Source: Acidobacteriota bacterium (GTDB lineage: Bacteria; Acidobacteriota; Terriglobia; 2-12-FULL-54-10). From it: DNA of 64,000 nt. Below the pieces are notes generated by a model, which saw only the letters and a list, made by a program, of their open reading frames with translations, had not been told where the DNA came from and ran no database searches. How positions within the stretch are numbered: the first letter of the stretch is position 1; each line of letters starts with the position of its first letter. This document shows, piece after piece, positions 45,895 to 54,647 of the stretch. The DNA lies in contig SHUM01000011.1 of NCBI GenBank assembly GCA_009691245.1, forward strand, positions 1 to 64,000, in the 5' to 3' direction. The translations under genes were made by a program, and so were the position numbers.

Positions 45895-45983
45895 GTTGTC
45901 ATTCCGAGCATAGCGAGGAATCTGCTTTGCTGTTTGCGATATAGAAAATAAATCAGATTCCTCGCTGCGCTCGAAATGACAAC
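45895..45983. repeat. Hairpin repeat of the GTCATTCCGAGCG type, copy 1
   Basis: Arms TTGTCATTCCGAGCATAGCG (with AGGAATCTG) and CAGATTCCTCGCTGCGCTCG (with AAATGACAA) pair over about 28 bp around a 30-base AT-rich centre. The same element occurs at 53075 and 54538. It lies between convergent genes here. Confidence 0.75.
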
Positions 45984-46026
45984 TGAATAAGGTTTTACCC
46001 TTAACTGTCGGGTTGCCGGGTATGGT

Positions 46027-47154
46027 TTACATACGCTTGCGCAACTGAAGCACTTGGAACGTGCTGCCCATGCCTTCCGGCAGAATCAGGGACTTCAGTT
46101 GCCGCGCGCGTTGCTGACGCTCTTTGTCATCCGCGCAATCGGAGAGTACGTCGGCGAACTGATCGGACTCGCCCACTGCCATCAGGAATCTGGACTGCGT
46201 GCGCAGGCACACCTCCGCAGCGTTCCTGCCATCGGCCTTCTTCGCTAAAGTTTCCAGGAACAGATCGAAGTTGACGTGCGCGGTCAGGTCTTGATCGCCG
46301 GGACTGCCCAGCAAATCCACCACCGCGCGATGTTCGCGGTAGCCCATCGCGCTGCCCTCGCGGAAGCGTCCCAACCGCCACTCATCGAGTGTGTAACCGT
46401 AATCCACCACCAGCATCTCGCCGCGAACCAGCGCGCGTTCGAGACGCCCCACCCAAGCACCCGATGCCGGAGAAACTTCCGCCTGCCAACCATCCACGCG
46501 CCCGTTAAGCGGGATCTCCGGATCAAACCGTTTTTCTGCTTCTCGCGCAAGCTCCGGTGCGGAAGGTTCGCGCTCGCACCAGGCAGGCGCATCACCGTTT
46601 AAGCCAACGCACCGTTCCATCCATCGGCCATTCCGCCAAACCAGAATGTGAACCGGCAGCGCGTCGAAGAATTCATGCGTGAAGATACAGCCCGTGACCG
46701 CCGCGACTTCAGGTAGGTTTGGTTCCACGCGAAACCGCGCGCCCGTAGTTTCTAGAGATTGCTGCAACGATTCGCGCAGCCGAGAACTCTGTTCCACCGC
46801 GAGGTAGTGCAACGCGGATGCAAAGTCTGGGAAGCGCCGCGCGATCCACGGTAGCAATTCGCGCGCGAACTGCCCGTCGCCGGGACCGAGTTCGACGAGA
46901 TCGAATCTCACCGGCTTACCGAGCGCATCCCACACCGACTCGAAGTGCCGCGCCAGAATGCGCGCGAAGACCGGACCCATGTGCATGTTGGTGTAAAAGT
47001 CGCCCTGCCTGCCTAGCTTCACGCGCTCTGAGTTGTAGTAGCCGAGCTGAGGGTGGTAGAGGCACAGCTCCATGAAGCGCGCAAAAGTGATGGCGCCGCC
47101 CGCCGCGCGTATCTCGTCGCGCAGTATTGGAAGCAGTGGTAGCTCAGTAGTCAT
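46027..47154 (-). CDS. MidA/NDUFAF7-type SAM-dependent methyltransferase
   Basis: A 375-residue protein of the DUF185 family. The N-terminus has ITFARFMELCLYHPQLGYYN followed by GDFYTNMHMGPVFARILARH; the SAM motif is VELGPGDGQFARELL. Family knowledge: the eukaryotic relative methylates an arginine of respiratory complex I; the bacterial role is less clear. It is transcribed on the minus strand after an inverted repeat. Full length for the family. Confidence 0.88.
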   Translation of the reverse strand: MTTELPLLPILRDEIRAAGGAITFARFMELCLYHPQLGYYNSERVKLGRQGDFYTNMHMGPVFARILARHFESVWDALGKPVRFDLVELGPGDGQFARELLPWIARRFPDFASALHYLAVEQSSRLRESLQQSLETTGARFRVEPNLPEVAAVTGCIFTHEFFDALPVHILVWRNGRWMERCVGLNGDAPAWCEREPSAPELAREAEKRFDPEIPLNGRVDGWQAEVSPASGAWVGRLERALVRGEMLVVDYGYTLDEWRLGRFREGSAMGYREHRAVVDLLGSPGDQDLTAHVNFDLFLETLAKKADGRNAAEVCLRTQSRFLMAVGESDQFADVLSDCADDKERQQRARQLKSLILPEGMGSTFQVLQLRKRM

Positions 47155-47190
47155 GAGAAGGTGGGAGGCGTTCGGGCTGAAATTAATCCG

Positions 47191-47276
47191 AACAGAGCCG
47201 CGACTGGAAGGGAGCGGTCACGATGAAGTCCGCCATGCAATCCAGTAACCGCTCCCTTCCGGTCGCGGCTCTGTTC
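47191..47276. repeat. Inverted pair of the GC-rich repeat
   Basis: AACAGAGCCGCGACTGGAAG with GGAGCGGT (47191-47218) is answered by ACCGCTCCCTTCCGGTCGCG with GCTCTGTT (47247-47274), nearly perfect arms of about 28 bp around a 28-base centre. It lies between two minus-strand genes and probably ends the transcript from 47286-49263. Confidence 0.7.
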
Positions 47277-47285
47277 TAACCGTGC

Positions 47286-47555
47286 CTAACCGTGAATGTC
47301 CTGCGGCGTGCGGACGAACATCTCCATCATGTAATCGTGCATGCAATTGTAAAGCTGCCGCTGAAAGGTCCACTCAAACTGCGGATGATCCAGATCGCGC
47401 GGATGCATCTCGAAGAGATATGTGTGCAGCCCCAAGTCATCCTTGGTGCAGTCGATGGTTACTTCCACCGAGCCATTCTTGTCACGACACCCCAGACGGA
47501 ACAGCGGATGATCATATTTTGCCAGCTCATGTTCGACTCGCTGTAGGCCGGTCAT
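47286..47555 (-). CDS. Conserved-looking 89-residue protein of unknown function
   Basis: A small acidic protein starting MTGLQRVEHELAKYDHPLFR and ending FVRTPQDIHG, with a His/Met-rich stretch (NCMHDYMMEMF). The ATG lies 8 bp downstream of the enoyl-CoA hydratase stop, so the two are co-translated. I do not recognise the family. The position suggests a link to acyl-CoA metabolism, without proof. Confidence 0.65.
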   Translation of the reverse strand: MTGLQRVEHELAKYDHPLFRLGCRDKNGSVEVTIDCTKDDLGLHTYLFEMHPRDLDHPQFEWTFQRQLYNCMHDYMMEMFVRTPQDIHG

Positions 47556-47563
47556 AGGCTCCG

Positions 47564-48355
47564 TTACTCGCCGGTGTAGGTCGGCTTGCGCTTTTCGAGA
47601 AACGCCGTCATGCCTTCGTACTTGTCTTTCGACTCGAACAGAATTGCCTGTGCCACTGATTCCAACAAGAGTCCAGAATCCATCGGCATGCGCGCGGATT
47701 GATTCAGCGCGATTTTGGCGAGACGCACGGCCAGCGGCGCACGCGCAAGAATTTTCTTGGCCACTTCGCGCGCCGTGTCCATCAACTGCGGAAGCGGCAC
47801 CACCTTGCTGACCAATCCAATACGATACGCTTCCTGCGCGTCGTAGATATCGCCGGTGAGCACCCAAGCCTTCGCGTGCGACAAACCAACCAGCCGTGGC
47901 AGGCGCTGCGTCCCGCCGCCTGCGGGAATAATGCCGAGGCTCGCTTCCGGCAGTCCAAATCTGGCATTCTCGCTGGCTACGCGGATGTCGGCGCAAAGAG
48001 CGAATTCGCAGCCGCCGCCCAGCGCAAAGCCATTTACCGCCGCAATCACCACCCAGGGGAAATTCTCGATGCGGGTGAAGAGCGCGCCGTTAATCGATTC
48101 CAACGCTTCTTTCTTCTTGCGCGCCCGCAGCGCGGCGATGTCCGCGCCGGAAACATAGGCCTTATCGCCCGCTCCAGTCAGGATCAGCACGCCCGTCTGG
48201 TTCGGGTCCAGCGTGTCGAGCGCCTGATGAATCTCCTGCACGGTCAAAGTGTCCAGCGCGTTGCGTGCTTCCGGGCGATCCACGGTGAGGGTCCATAACT
48301 GCCCATCTTGTTCCAGACGTATATTCTTCCAGGCCACTTGAGTCACCCCTCGCAT
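47564..48355 (-). CDS. Enoyl-CoA hydratase/isomerase
   Basis: A 263-residue crotonase-fold enzyme that hydrates trans-2-enoyl-CoA. Marks: GAGDKAYVSGADIAALRAR (oxyanion-hole loop), NGFALGGGCEFALCADIRVA, and FGLPEASLGIIPAGGGTQRL with the catalytic Glu. It is 44 bp downstream of the 3-hydroxyacyl-CoA dehydrogenase gene on the same strand, so the pair performs consecutive steps of fatty-acid or butanoyl-CoA metabolism. The ATG at 48355 is kept; an ATG inside the first ten codons is absent. Confidence 0.92.
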   Translation of the reverse strand: MRGVTQVAWKNIRLEQDGQLWTLTVDRPEARNALDTLTVQEIHQALDTLDPNQTGVLILTGAGDKAYVSGADIAALRARKKKEALESINGALFTRIENFPWVVIAAVNGFALGGGCEFALCADIRVASENARFGLPEASLGIIPAGGGTQRLPRLVGLSHAKAWVLTGDIYDAQEAYRIGLVSKVVPLPQLMDTAREVAKKILARAPLAVRLAKIALNQSARMPMDSGLLLESVAQAILFESKDKYEGMTAFLEKRKPTYTGE

Positions 48356-48399
48356 TACTCGCGATGCCTTGCTTAAATCCCGGACTCCGGTTAAAGCTG

Positions 48400-49263
48400 T
48401 TACTTCTTCTCAGACGGATAATCGTAAACACCGCGCCCCACTTTGCGCCCCAGCCGCCCCGCCTTCACGTATTGCAGGAACAGCGGAGCGGGACGGAACT
48501 TGTCGCCTAGCGTTTTGTACAGGTAGTCGAGAATGTGCGCGCGCGTATCGAGGCCCACCAGATCAATCATCTCGAACGGACCCATGGGATGATTCAGCCC
48601 CAGCTTGATGGCTTTGTCGATATCGGCCGCCGAGGCCACGCCCGCCTCCAGCATGTGAAACGCTTCGTTGCCGATAATCGCGTTGATGCGGCTAGTGATC
48701 ATGCCGGGCGATTCCTTGATGACCACCACTTCTTTGCCCATCTGCACCCCGACTTCGGTGGCGATCTGCACAGCCTCGTCGGAAGTCTCCAGACCCTTGA
48801 CGATCTCGAGCAGCTTCATCTTGTGTACGGGATTGAAGAAGTGCATGCCGAGGAAGTTCGGCGCGCGCTTGGTCATGGCGGCCATCTCGGTGATGCTGAG
48901 CGAGGAGGTGTTGGAGGCGAACAGCGTGTGCGCCGGGCAGGCTTTGTCGAGCCGCGTGAAGGTGTCGTACTTGATCTTCAAATCCTCGGGCACGGCCTCG
49001 ATGACCACATCGGCGGCGGCGCCGGCCTTCTCGATGTCCGTCCCCGTGGAGAGATTCGCCAGCGTCTTCTCGCGGACTTCGGCGGATAGTTTGCCGAGCG
49101 ACACGCCCTTCTCCGTCTCGGCGCGAATGTTGTCCATGGCCTTGGCCAGGATGGCCTCGGAGATATCCACCATGATGGTTTTGTAGCCGCCCTGCGCGGC
49201 CACCTGCGCGATCCCCCGGCCCATCAGCCCGGACCCGATCACCGTAATATTGCGAATGGTCAT
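48400..49263 (-). CDS. 3-hydroxybutyryl-CoA dehydrogenase
   Basis: A 287-residue NAD-dependent enzyme of standard family length. Rossmann motif GSGLMGRGIAQVAAQGG from residue 10, then SNTSSLSITEMA, the catalytic His region MHFFNPVHKMKLLEIV, and the C-terminal LGLNHPMGPFEMIDLVGLD. It oxidises 3-hydroxyacyl-CoA to 3-ketoacyl-CoA (or the reverse). First gene of the minus-strand set with enoyl-CoA hydratase and the 89-residue protein. No thiolase is in the window. Confidence 0.93.
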   Translation of the reverse strand: MTIRNITVIGSGLMGRGIAQVAAQGGYKTIMVDISEAILAKAMDNIRAETEKGVSLGKLSAEVREKTLANLSTGTDIEKAGAAADVVIEAVPEDLKIKYDTFTRLDKACPAHTLFASNTSSLSITEMAAMTKRAPNFLGMHFFNPVHKMKLLEIVKGLETSDEAVQIATEVGVQMGKEVVVIKESPGMITSRINAIIGNEAFHMLEAGVASAADIDKAIKLGLNHPMGPFEMIDLVGLDTRAHILDYLYKTLGDKFRPAPLFLQYVKAGRLGRKVGRGVYDYPSEKK

Positions 49264-49438
49264 AGAACCTCACCTGTCTTAAACCACTTTAGTTGCACTG
49301 CCCACCGAATTGCATTGCGAGACCCTGCGGAGGTCCCACATCTTCAAATTAAATCACAATTGGCCGATGGTTTGCACCCCGGCGGCGCGCGTCCGTTTTG
49401 GTAGCCGCGTCAAGCGATTTTCTTGGCGCGGGCCTTTC

Positions 49439-50884
49439 CTATTGCACAGTCCCAGATTGCGTCTGCGCCTGCATCAGCGCGAAGCGGCCCAGCACGGTGA
49501 GGGCGTCGAAGCGCGGCAGCGCCAGCGCGCCGAAGCAGTCGTCCACGTATTCGCGGCGGCGCATGCCCACCAGCGCGCAGGAGAGGCCGTCCAGATTCAA
49601 CAGCGTGTTCAGTGCCATCTGGCTCAGCGTCGATTTGTCGTTTGGAGGGCTAGGGGGGTACCCGGCCTGCAGCAGCCGCTCGCGCACATGGTCGGAAATT
49701 TTCTGCTGTGATTTCGAGACGTAGCGCGCGGCCTCCTCGAAGACCGCCGGGATCATCTCGACGAAGCGCGCCCACCACTGCTTCCACTCGTTATGCTCGC
49801 CGTAGAGTTGCTGGCACTCCATCGCCCAGCGCTCGATGGGCTGGATCAGGCGCATGTAGTAGACCTGTTCCCAGTGGGCCGGCGACTGAATCTGCGGCAG
49901 CATCTTGGACATGTATTCGGCGATGCCGCCCTCCAGTCCGCTGAACAGTGGAACTTCAAACTGCTCGTGCAACTCTTTCTCCATCTTGCTCACGGGTTCG
50001 ACGATGGAGGCGATCTGCTCGCGCGCCGGGGCGGCTTCGCCGGGACGCATGAAGTCGGCGAGGCGCACCATGCTGTTGCGCTGGAAGGCGTTCAGCGGAC
50101 GGTTGGCCAGCACGCCGATGCCGCGTTCGCGGCAATAGTCCAGCGCCGTCTTGGTTTCATTGTTCAATTCCAGCGCGCCGCCGCTTTCGAAGACGTTCAG
50201 CGGAAGTTGCACCACGCGGAAGTGATGATTCGGCGAGACCGACTCCGCCGCTGCCCAGCAGCGCGCGATGCTGGTGGCCGTCGGCTGGCTCTCCGGGTGT
50301 CCAAAATTATTCGAGCTGATGCCGTACCAGCCCAGCTCGCCCGCCGCGACCTTGCTCTCCAGAAACGCGAAGGCCTCGCGCACGCGGCGATAAAATTCCT
50401 TGCGATGATTGTCGTCCACCGCGCCCTTGTGCGATTGATCTTCCAGATAATATTCCGGGTTGTGCAGCAGATACACTTCCAGATAATTGCGCCGCAGACG
50501 TTGCATGCTGCGCCGCAGTTGCGTTTCCAAAAATTCTGGATGAATGCAGTGCCAGATGCCCTCGCCGTACTCGACCACCTCGGGAAACGTCTGCTTCATG
50601 GCCAGCGCCATGTTCTGACCCTGAATGTATCCACCCTTGGTAACCAGAATCGTCCCGTGATCCGGGTAATCCTGCAAAACTTTTTCCACCATTGTCTCGG
50701 CGAGGCCGTCGCCATAGTTGGCGCTGGTGTCGATGAGGTTGCCGCCGCGGTCGAGGTACGCGCGCAGCGCCTGCTCGTGCGCCGAGTTGCCATCAATCAC
50801 GCGATAACATCCGAAGCCCAGCGAATGGCAGTTTATGCCGGTATTGCCGAGCAGTCGCCGCAGCGGCGCGGTGTCAGTTGACAT
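49439..50884 (-). CDS. Aldo/keto reductase, long form
   Basis: A 481-residue protein. The true start is ATG 50884 with AAGGA upstream; the frame stays open 85 codons further but that stretch is low-complexity. AKR marks: GFGCYRVIDG, the catalytic Asp/Tyr in DTSANYGDGLAE, Lys in LVTKGGY, His in LLHNPEYYLE, then ALDYCRERGIGVLANRPLNA. Most aldo/keto reductases have about 330 residues; here roughly 140 extra residues follow the barrel core. Uses NADPH to reduce a carbonyl; the substrate is unknown. Confidence 0.87.
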   Translation of the reverse strand: MSTDTAPLRRLLGNTGINCHSLGFGCYRVIDGNSAHEQALRAYLDRGGNLIDTSANYGDGLAETMVEKVLQDYPDHGTILVTKGGYIQGQNMALAMKQTFPEVVEYGEGIWHCIHPEFLETQLRRSMQRLRRNYLEVYLLHNPEYYLEDQSHKGAVDDNHRKEFYRRVREAFAFLESKVAAGELGWYGISSNNFGHPESQPTATSIARCWAAAESVSPNHHFRVVQLPLNVFESGGALELNNETKTALDYCRERGIGVLANRPLNAFQRNSMVRLADFMRPGEAAPAREQIASIVEPVSKMEKELHEQFEVPLFSGLEGGIAEYMSKMLPQIQSPAHWEQVYYMRLIQPIERWAMECQQLYGEHNEWKQWWARFVEMIPAVFEEAARYVSKSQQKISDHVRERLLQAGYPPSPPNDKSTLSQMALNTLLNLDGLSCALVGMRRREYVDDCFGALALPRFDALTVLGRFALMQAQTQSGTVQ

Positions 50885-51008
50885 GGGAAGAGTCCTTCTG
50901 GCGAACAATTGATAAGAGGCTAATAGGCAGACTACACTACAACTTCCTGACCCGGCAACTTGCCCCCGCAACTTGCCTCCGCAACATGACCCGGAAGCGC
51001 CGCCGGAC

Positions 51009-51377
51009 TTATTTTTTGCGGGCCGTCTTTGTCTTCTTGGGCTTGTTCGCCTTGGCAGGCAGCGAGCTGGCGAAGGCGATGGACGGCTTGAGCCACTTGC
51101 GCACGGTTGACACCGTGGCGGTTTCGGCGGCGTCCACAAATACGAATCCGCGCATGGGCCGACCGGTGAACTCCATCGGATTCACGCCGGGGCGTTCCAG
51201 CATCGCATCATATTCATGGGGCGAGACGCGCAGCATCAACCGGTCCTTCACGATCCCGCAGCACATATGTCCTCCGAGCATGAAGGCGATGCCGCCAAAC
51301 ATTTTCATTTCGACCACCTGAGTGTGCTCCCCAATCGCCACGCGAACCAGATCGGCCAATACAGGATCAAAAGCCAT
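51009..51377 (-). CDS. TfoX N-terminal-domain protein
   Basis: A 122-residue protein with the TfoX-N fold: VVEMKMFGGIAFMLGGHMCC, RLMLRVSPHEYDAMLERPG and MRGFVFVDA. The tail is Lys-rich (KANKPKKTKTARKK). GGGAGG precedes ATG 51377. TfoX proteins regulate competence in some proteobacteria, but lone N-domain proteins are widespread and of unknown role. Divergent from gcvT. Confidence 0.83.
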   Translation of the reverse strand: MAFDPVLADLVRVAIGEHTQVVEMKMFGGIAFMLGGHMCCGIVKDRLMLRVSPHEYDAMLERPGVNPMEFTGRPMRGFVFVDAAETATVSTVRKWLKPSIAFASSLPAKANKPKKTKTARKK

Positions 51378-51427
51378 AATCGCCTCCCAATAATTACGAA
51401 ACACATTTTACTGCGATGTGCTGCTTC

Positions 51428-51457
51428 TTGACGGAGTTTTGCGCGATATATTACGAT
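51428..51457 (+). promoter_or_regulatory. Candidate promoter of the glycine cleavage operon
   Basis: TTGACG (51428-51433) and TACGAT (51452-51457) with an 18-bp spacer, about 30 bp before the gcvT start. The leader is too short to hold a glycine riboswitch. Confidence 0.5.
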
Positions 51458-51489
51458 CATTGTCTTTCCACTTCCCGCCGGAGAGTTCA

Positions 51490-52614
51490 GTGACGGATTC
51501 CATGACCACCGAGTTGCTCAAGACCGCGCTCAATGCCACGCATCGACGCATGGGTGCGAAGATGGTGCCGTTTGGCGGTTGGGACATGCCGGTGGAGTAC
51601 AGCGGCATCATCGCCGAGCACATGGCTGTGCGCACCAAGGCGGGCTTATTCGACGTCAGCCACATGGGCCGCGTCGATATTGAAGACGGGCCGCAGGCCG
51701 GCTCCGCCTTCGCGCTGCTGCAATCCATCACCTGCAACGATGTCGCCAAACTCCAGCTTGGACAGGCGCACTACACCGCGCTGCTGAATGCGCGCGCTGG
51801 CATCGTGGACGACATTCTCATCCACAAAATTTCCGACCGGCATTATTTTCTCTGCATCAACGCGGCGCGCCGTGCGCAGGACCTGGCGTGGATCAGGGTG
51901 AACAATCAGCACGGTGCGCGCATCACCAACCGGAGTGACGAGACTGCGCAGATCGCGCTGCAAGGCCCGCGCGCGCTGGCGATCCTCCAGCCATTCACCA
52001 AGACGGACCTCGCCGCGATTCGCTATTACTGGTTCACGTCCGGCGAGGTGATGGGCGTGCCCGCGCGCATCGCCCGCACCGGCTACACCGGCGAAGATGG
52101 CTTTGAACTTTATATTCCCGTAGCGGAGTCGGAGCGAATCTGGAACGGATTGCTTGAGGCTGGCAAGCATGAAGGTCTGCTGCCCGCGGGCCTTGGTTGC
52201 CGCAATACGCTGCGGCTCGAATCAGCCATGCTGCTCTATGGGCACGACATGGATGAGGCCACCACCCCGCTCGAATCGAATCTTGGCTGGATCACCAAGC
52301 TCGACAAAGGTGAGTTTCTCGGCCGCGAAGTATTGCAGGAGCAGAAGGCCAAGGGCGTCGCGCAACAGTTGGTTGGCTTTCGCATGATCGACCGCGGCAT
52401 TGCCCGCGACGATGCGCCCGTCTGGAAAGACGGCCAGAAGATCGGCAAAGTAACCAGCGGATCGCACGCCCCATTTCTAAAGCAGAACATCGGCCTGGCG
52501 CGAGTGCCGTCGGCCAACGCCAAGCCCGGAGAGCGTATCTCGATTGAGATTCGCGGGCAGATGGTTGCGGCGGAAGTCGTGCCCACTCCGTTCTACAAGC
52601 GTTCGAAAAATTAG
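51490..52614 (+). CDS. gcvT: Glycine cleavage T protein (aminomethyltransferase)
   Basis: About 374 residues. It transfers the methylene group from the lipoyl arm of GcvH to tetrahydrofolate and releases ammonia. Marks: HRRMGAKMVPFGGWDMPVEY, FDVSHMGRVDIE, CRNTLRLESAMLLYGHDMDE and TPLESNLGW. GTG 51490 has GGAGAG about 6 bp upstream; ATG 51502 is the other candidate. First gene of gcvT-gcvH-gcvPA-gcvPB, all on the plus strand. The lpd gene is not nearby. Confidence 0.93.
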   Translation: MTDSMTTELLKTALNATHRRMGAKMVPFGGWDMPVEYSGIIAEHMAVRTKAGLFDVSHMGRVDIEDGPQAGSAFALLQSITCNDVAKLQLGQAHYTALLNARAGIVDDILIHKISDRHYFLCINAARRAQDLAWIRVNNQHGARITNRSDETAQIALQGPRALAILQPFTKTDLAAIRYYWFTSGEVMGVPARIARTGYTGEDGFELYIPVAESERIWNGLLEAGKHEGLLPAGLGCRNTLRLESAMLLYGHDMDEATTPLESNLGWITKLDKGEFLGREVLQEQKAKGVAQQLVGFRMIDRGIARDDAPVWKDGQKIGKVTSGSHAPFLKQNIGLARVPSANAKPGERISIEIRGQMVAAEVVPTPFYKRSKN

Positions 52615-52645
52615 TGTTGAACGAATAAAGGCAGGCACCAAATTT

Positions 52646-53047
52646 ATGAGTCAGTCCAACTATCCCGCGCAGTTTCGCTATTCCACCGAGCACGAGTGGG
52701 TCGATGCACCTGGCCCAACAGCCGCCACAGTGGGCATCACCGACCACGCCCAACACGCGCTCGGCGACATCGTGTTCGTGGACCTGCCGCGCGTGGGCAC
52801 TGCGGTCGAGGCAGGGAAGCCCTGTGGTTCGGTCGAGTCGGTGAAGGCGGTCTCGGAAATTTTCTCGCCGGTAACGGGCGAAGTTACGGAAGTGAACGCG
52901 ACGCTCGCCGATCATCCGGAGATCGTTAATCAGGACCCGCACGTTAAGGGTTGGATGATTAAAGTTGCTCTCGCTGCGGGCGGCGTGCCGTCTGAGTTGA
53001 TGACCGTCGAGCAGTATCAGGAATTGCTAAAGCGGGAAGGCTCCTAG
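52646..53047 (+). CDS. gcvH: Glycine cleavage H protein
   Basis: A 133-residue lipoyl carrier that shuttles the aminomethyl group between the P and T proteins. The lipoylated lysine is K67 in ESVKAVSEI, within the standard fold (STEHEWV near the start, GWMIKVAL near the end). The start lies 31 bp after gcvT. It is followed by a hairpin repeat before gcvPA. Confidence 0.94.
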   Translation: MSQSNYPAQFRYSTEHEWVDAPGPTAATVGITDHAQHALGDIVFVDLPRVGTAVEAGKPCGSVESVKAVSEIFSPVTGEVTEVNATLADHPEIVNQDPHVKGWMIKVALAAGGVPSELMTVEQYQELLKREGS

Positions 53048-53074
53048 CGTTGGAATAAATTCCAACCTCTTTCA

Positions 53075-53160
53075 GTTGTCATCCTGAGCGCAGCGAAGGA
53101 CCTGCTTTTTCCTTCGATGAAATCTCAAAGCAGGTCCTTCGCTGCGCTCAGGATGACAAC
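53075..53160. repeat. Hairpin repeat of the GTCATTCCGAGCG type, copy 2
   Basis: GTTGTCATCCTGAGCGCAGC (with GAAGGACCTGC) is mirrored by GCAGGTCCTTCGCTGCGCTC (with AGGATGACAAC), about 31 bp of near-perfect pairing. It sits between gcvH and gcvPA, inside the operon. Its arm sequence is a variant of copies 1 and 3. Confidence 0.8.
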
Positions 53161-53181
53161 GTTGTTGAATAGAAATTAACG

Positions 53182-54516
53182 ATGAGATATCTCCCCAAAT
53201 CGCCCTCCGAACGGCAGGAAATGCTCGCCTCCATCGGCGTTGCATCCGTTGAGGAATTGTTCGCGGGCATCCCGGCGTCGGCGCGACTGAAGCGGCCGCT
53301 GGCGATGGACACCGGCAAGTCGGAAGTGGAAGTCCTGCGCTACTTCCGCGAGCGCGCCACCGAAAATGCCCGCGAGTTCACCAGCTTCCTCGGCGCGGGC
53401 GTCTACGACCATTTCCGTCCCGCCGTGGTGGACGCGCTGATTTCGCGCAGCGAGTTCTTCACCGCCTACACGCCCTATCAGCCGGAGATCAGCCAGGGAA
53501 CGCTACAGGCCATCTTCGAATTTCAGACGCTCATCTGCCAGCTTACCGGCATGGATGTCTCGAACGCCTCGCTCTATGACGGCTCGACCGCTCTGCCCGA
53601 AGCCGCCATGATGGCCATTCGCCTGACTAACCGCAAACGCGTGCTGGTGGCGCGTTCCGTGCATCCTGAGTACCGGCAGGTGCTGGCCACTTATCTCCAG
53701 CATCAGGGTATTCAGATTGATGAGATCGGCTACACGCCATCCGGCCAGGTGGACGCAAAGTCGATTGCTGCAAAATTGGGCAGCGATGTTGCGACGGTAA
53801 TTGTGCAGTCTCCCAACTTTTTCGGCGTGGTCGAGGAAGTCGCCGCCATCGCGCCGCTCGCGCATGACGCCGGCGCGCTGCAAGTGGTGATGATCGCCGA
53901 GCCGCTCTCGCTGGGCATCGTGCGTCCGCCCGCCGAGGCCGACATCGTGGCGGGCGAGGGACAGAGCTTCGGCGTCGCGCCCAGCTACGGCGGACCGTTC
54001 GTGGGCTTCATCGCCACGCGCGAAAAGTTTGTCCGCAACATGCCGGGGCGGTTGGTGGGCCAGACCGTGGACTCGAGCGGCGAGCGCGGTTTTTGCCTGA
54101 CGCTGGCCACCCGCGAACAGCACATCCGCCGCGAGAAGGCGACATCGAACATATGCACCAACCAGGCGCTCTGCGCGCTGATGGCAACTATTTTCCTGTC
54201 TCTGCACGGCAAGCAGGGGCTGCGCGATCTGGCGCTGCAAAATCTATCCAAGGCCGGCTACGCCGCCGAGCGCTTCCGCAAAGCCGGCGCGCGCGTGCGC
54301 TTCACCGGCCCGTTCTTCAACGAGATGGTGGTTACCGGCTTGCCGTCGCGGCCCGGCGCCTTGAATGTAAACGACCGCCTCGCCGCGCAGAAGATCATCG
54401 GCGGATTCGATCTGGGACGTTACTACCCGGAGCTGGCCGGCGATCAGTTGTTGTGCTTCACCGAGACGCCCACACGCGAGAAGATCGATCAACTGGTGGA
54501 GACGCTGGCGGGCTAG
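53182..54516 (+). CDS. gcvPA: Glycine dehydrogenase (decarboxylating) subunit 1
   Basis: A 444-residue N-terminal half of the two-gene P protein. Marks: MRYLPKSPSERQEMLASIGV, FLGAGVYDHFRPAVVDALIS, FFTAYTPYQPEISQGTLQAI, and GPFVGFIATREKFVRNMPGR. With GcvPB it binds PLP and decarboxylates glycine. The split form is common in non-proteobacterial lineages. Preceded and followed by hairpin repeats. Confidence 0.94.
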   Translation: MRYLPKSPSERQEMLASIGVASVEELFAGIPASARLKRPLAMDTGKSEVEVLRYFRERATENAREFTSFLGAGVYDHFRPAVVDALISRSEFFTAYTPYQPEISQGTLQAIFEFQTLICQLTGMDVSNASLYDGSTALPEAAMMAIRLTNRKRVLVARSVHPEYRQVLATYLQHQGIQIDEIGYTPSGQVDAKSIAAKLGSDVATVIVQSPNFFGVVEEVAAIAPLAHDAGALQVVMIAEPLSLGIVRPPAEADIVAGEGQSFGVAPSYGGPFVGFIATREKFVRNMPGRLVGQTVDSSGERGFCLTLATREQHIRREKATSNICTNQALCALMATIFLSLHGKQGLRDLALQNLSKAGYAAERFRKAGARVRFTGPFFNEMVVTGLPSRPGALNVNDRLAAQKIIGGFDLGRYYPELAGDQLLCFTETPTREKIDQLVETLAG

Positions 54517-54537
54517 TTAGGCATTGATGTGGTTTGG

Positions 54538-54621
54538 TTGTCATTCCGAGCGCAGCGAGGAATCTGCTGTTTGTTATTGAACGAGGGAAAGCAGATTCCT
54601 CGCTGCGTTCGGAATGACAAT
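54538..54621. repeat. Hairpin repeat of the GTCATTCCGAGCG type, copy 3
   Basis: TTGTCATTCCGAGCGCAGCG (with AGGAATCTGC) pairs with GCAGATTCCTCGCTGCGTTC (with GGAATGACAA). It lies between gcvPA and gcvPB, ending about 27 bp before the gcvPB start. Confidence 0.8.
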
Positions 54622-54647
54622 GTTGAAAGAATGACGCTGAAAGCATT

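Noticed and set aside
51405-51489. Glycine riboswitch ahead of gcvT
   Set aside because: Only 85 bases separate the divergent genes and no tandem aptamer pattern is visible.
45895-54621. CRISPR array
   Set aside because: The three similar elements are kilobases apart and palindromic over their full length, with no spacer pattern.
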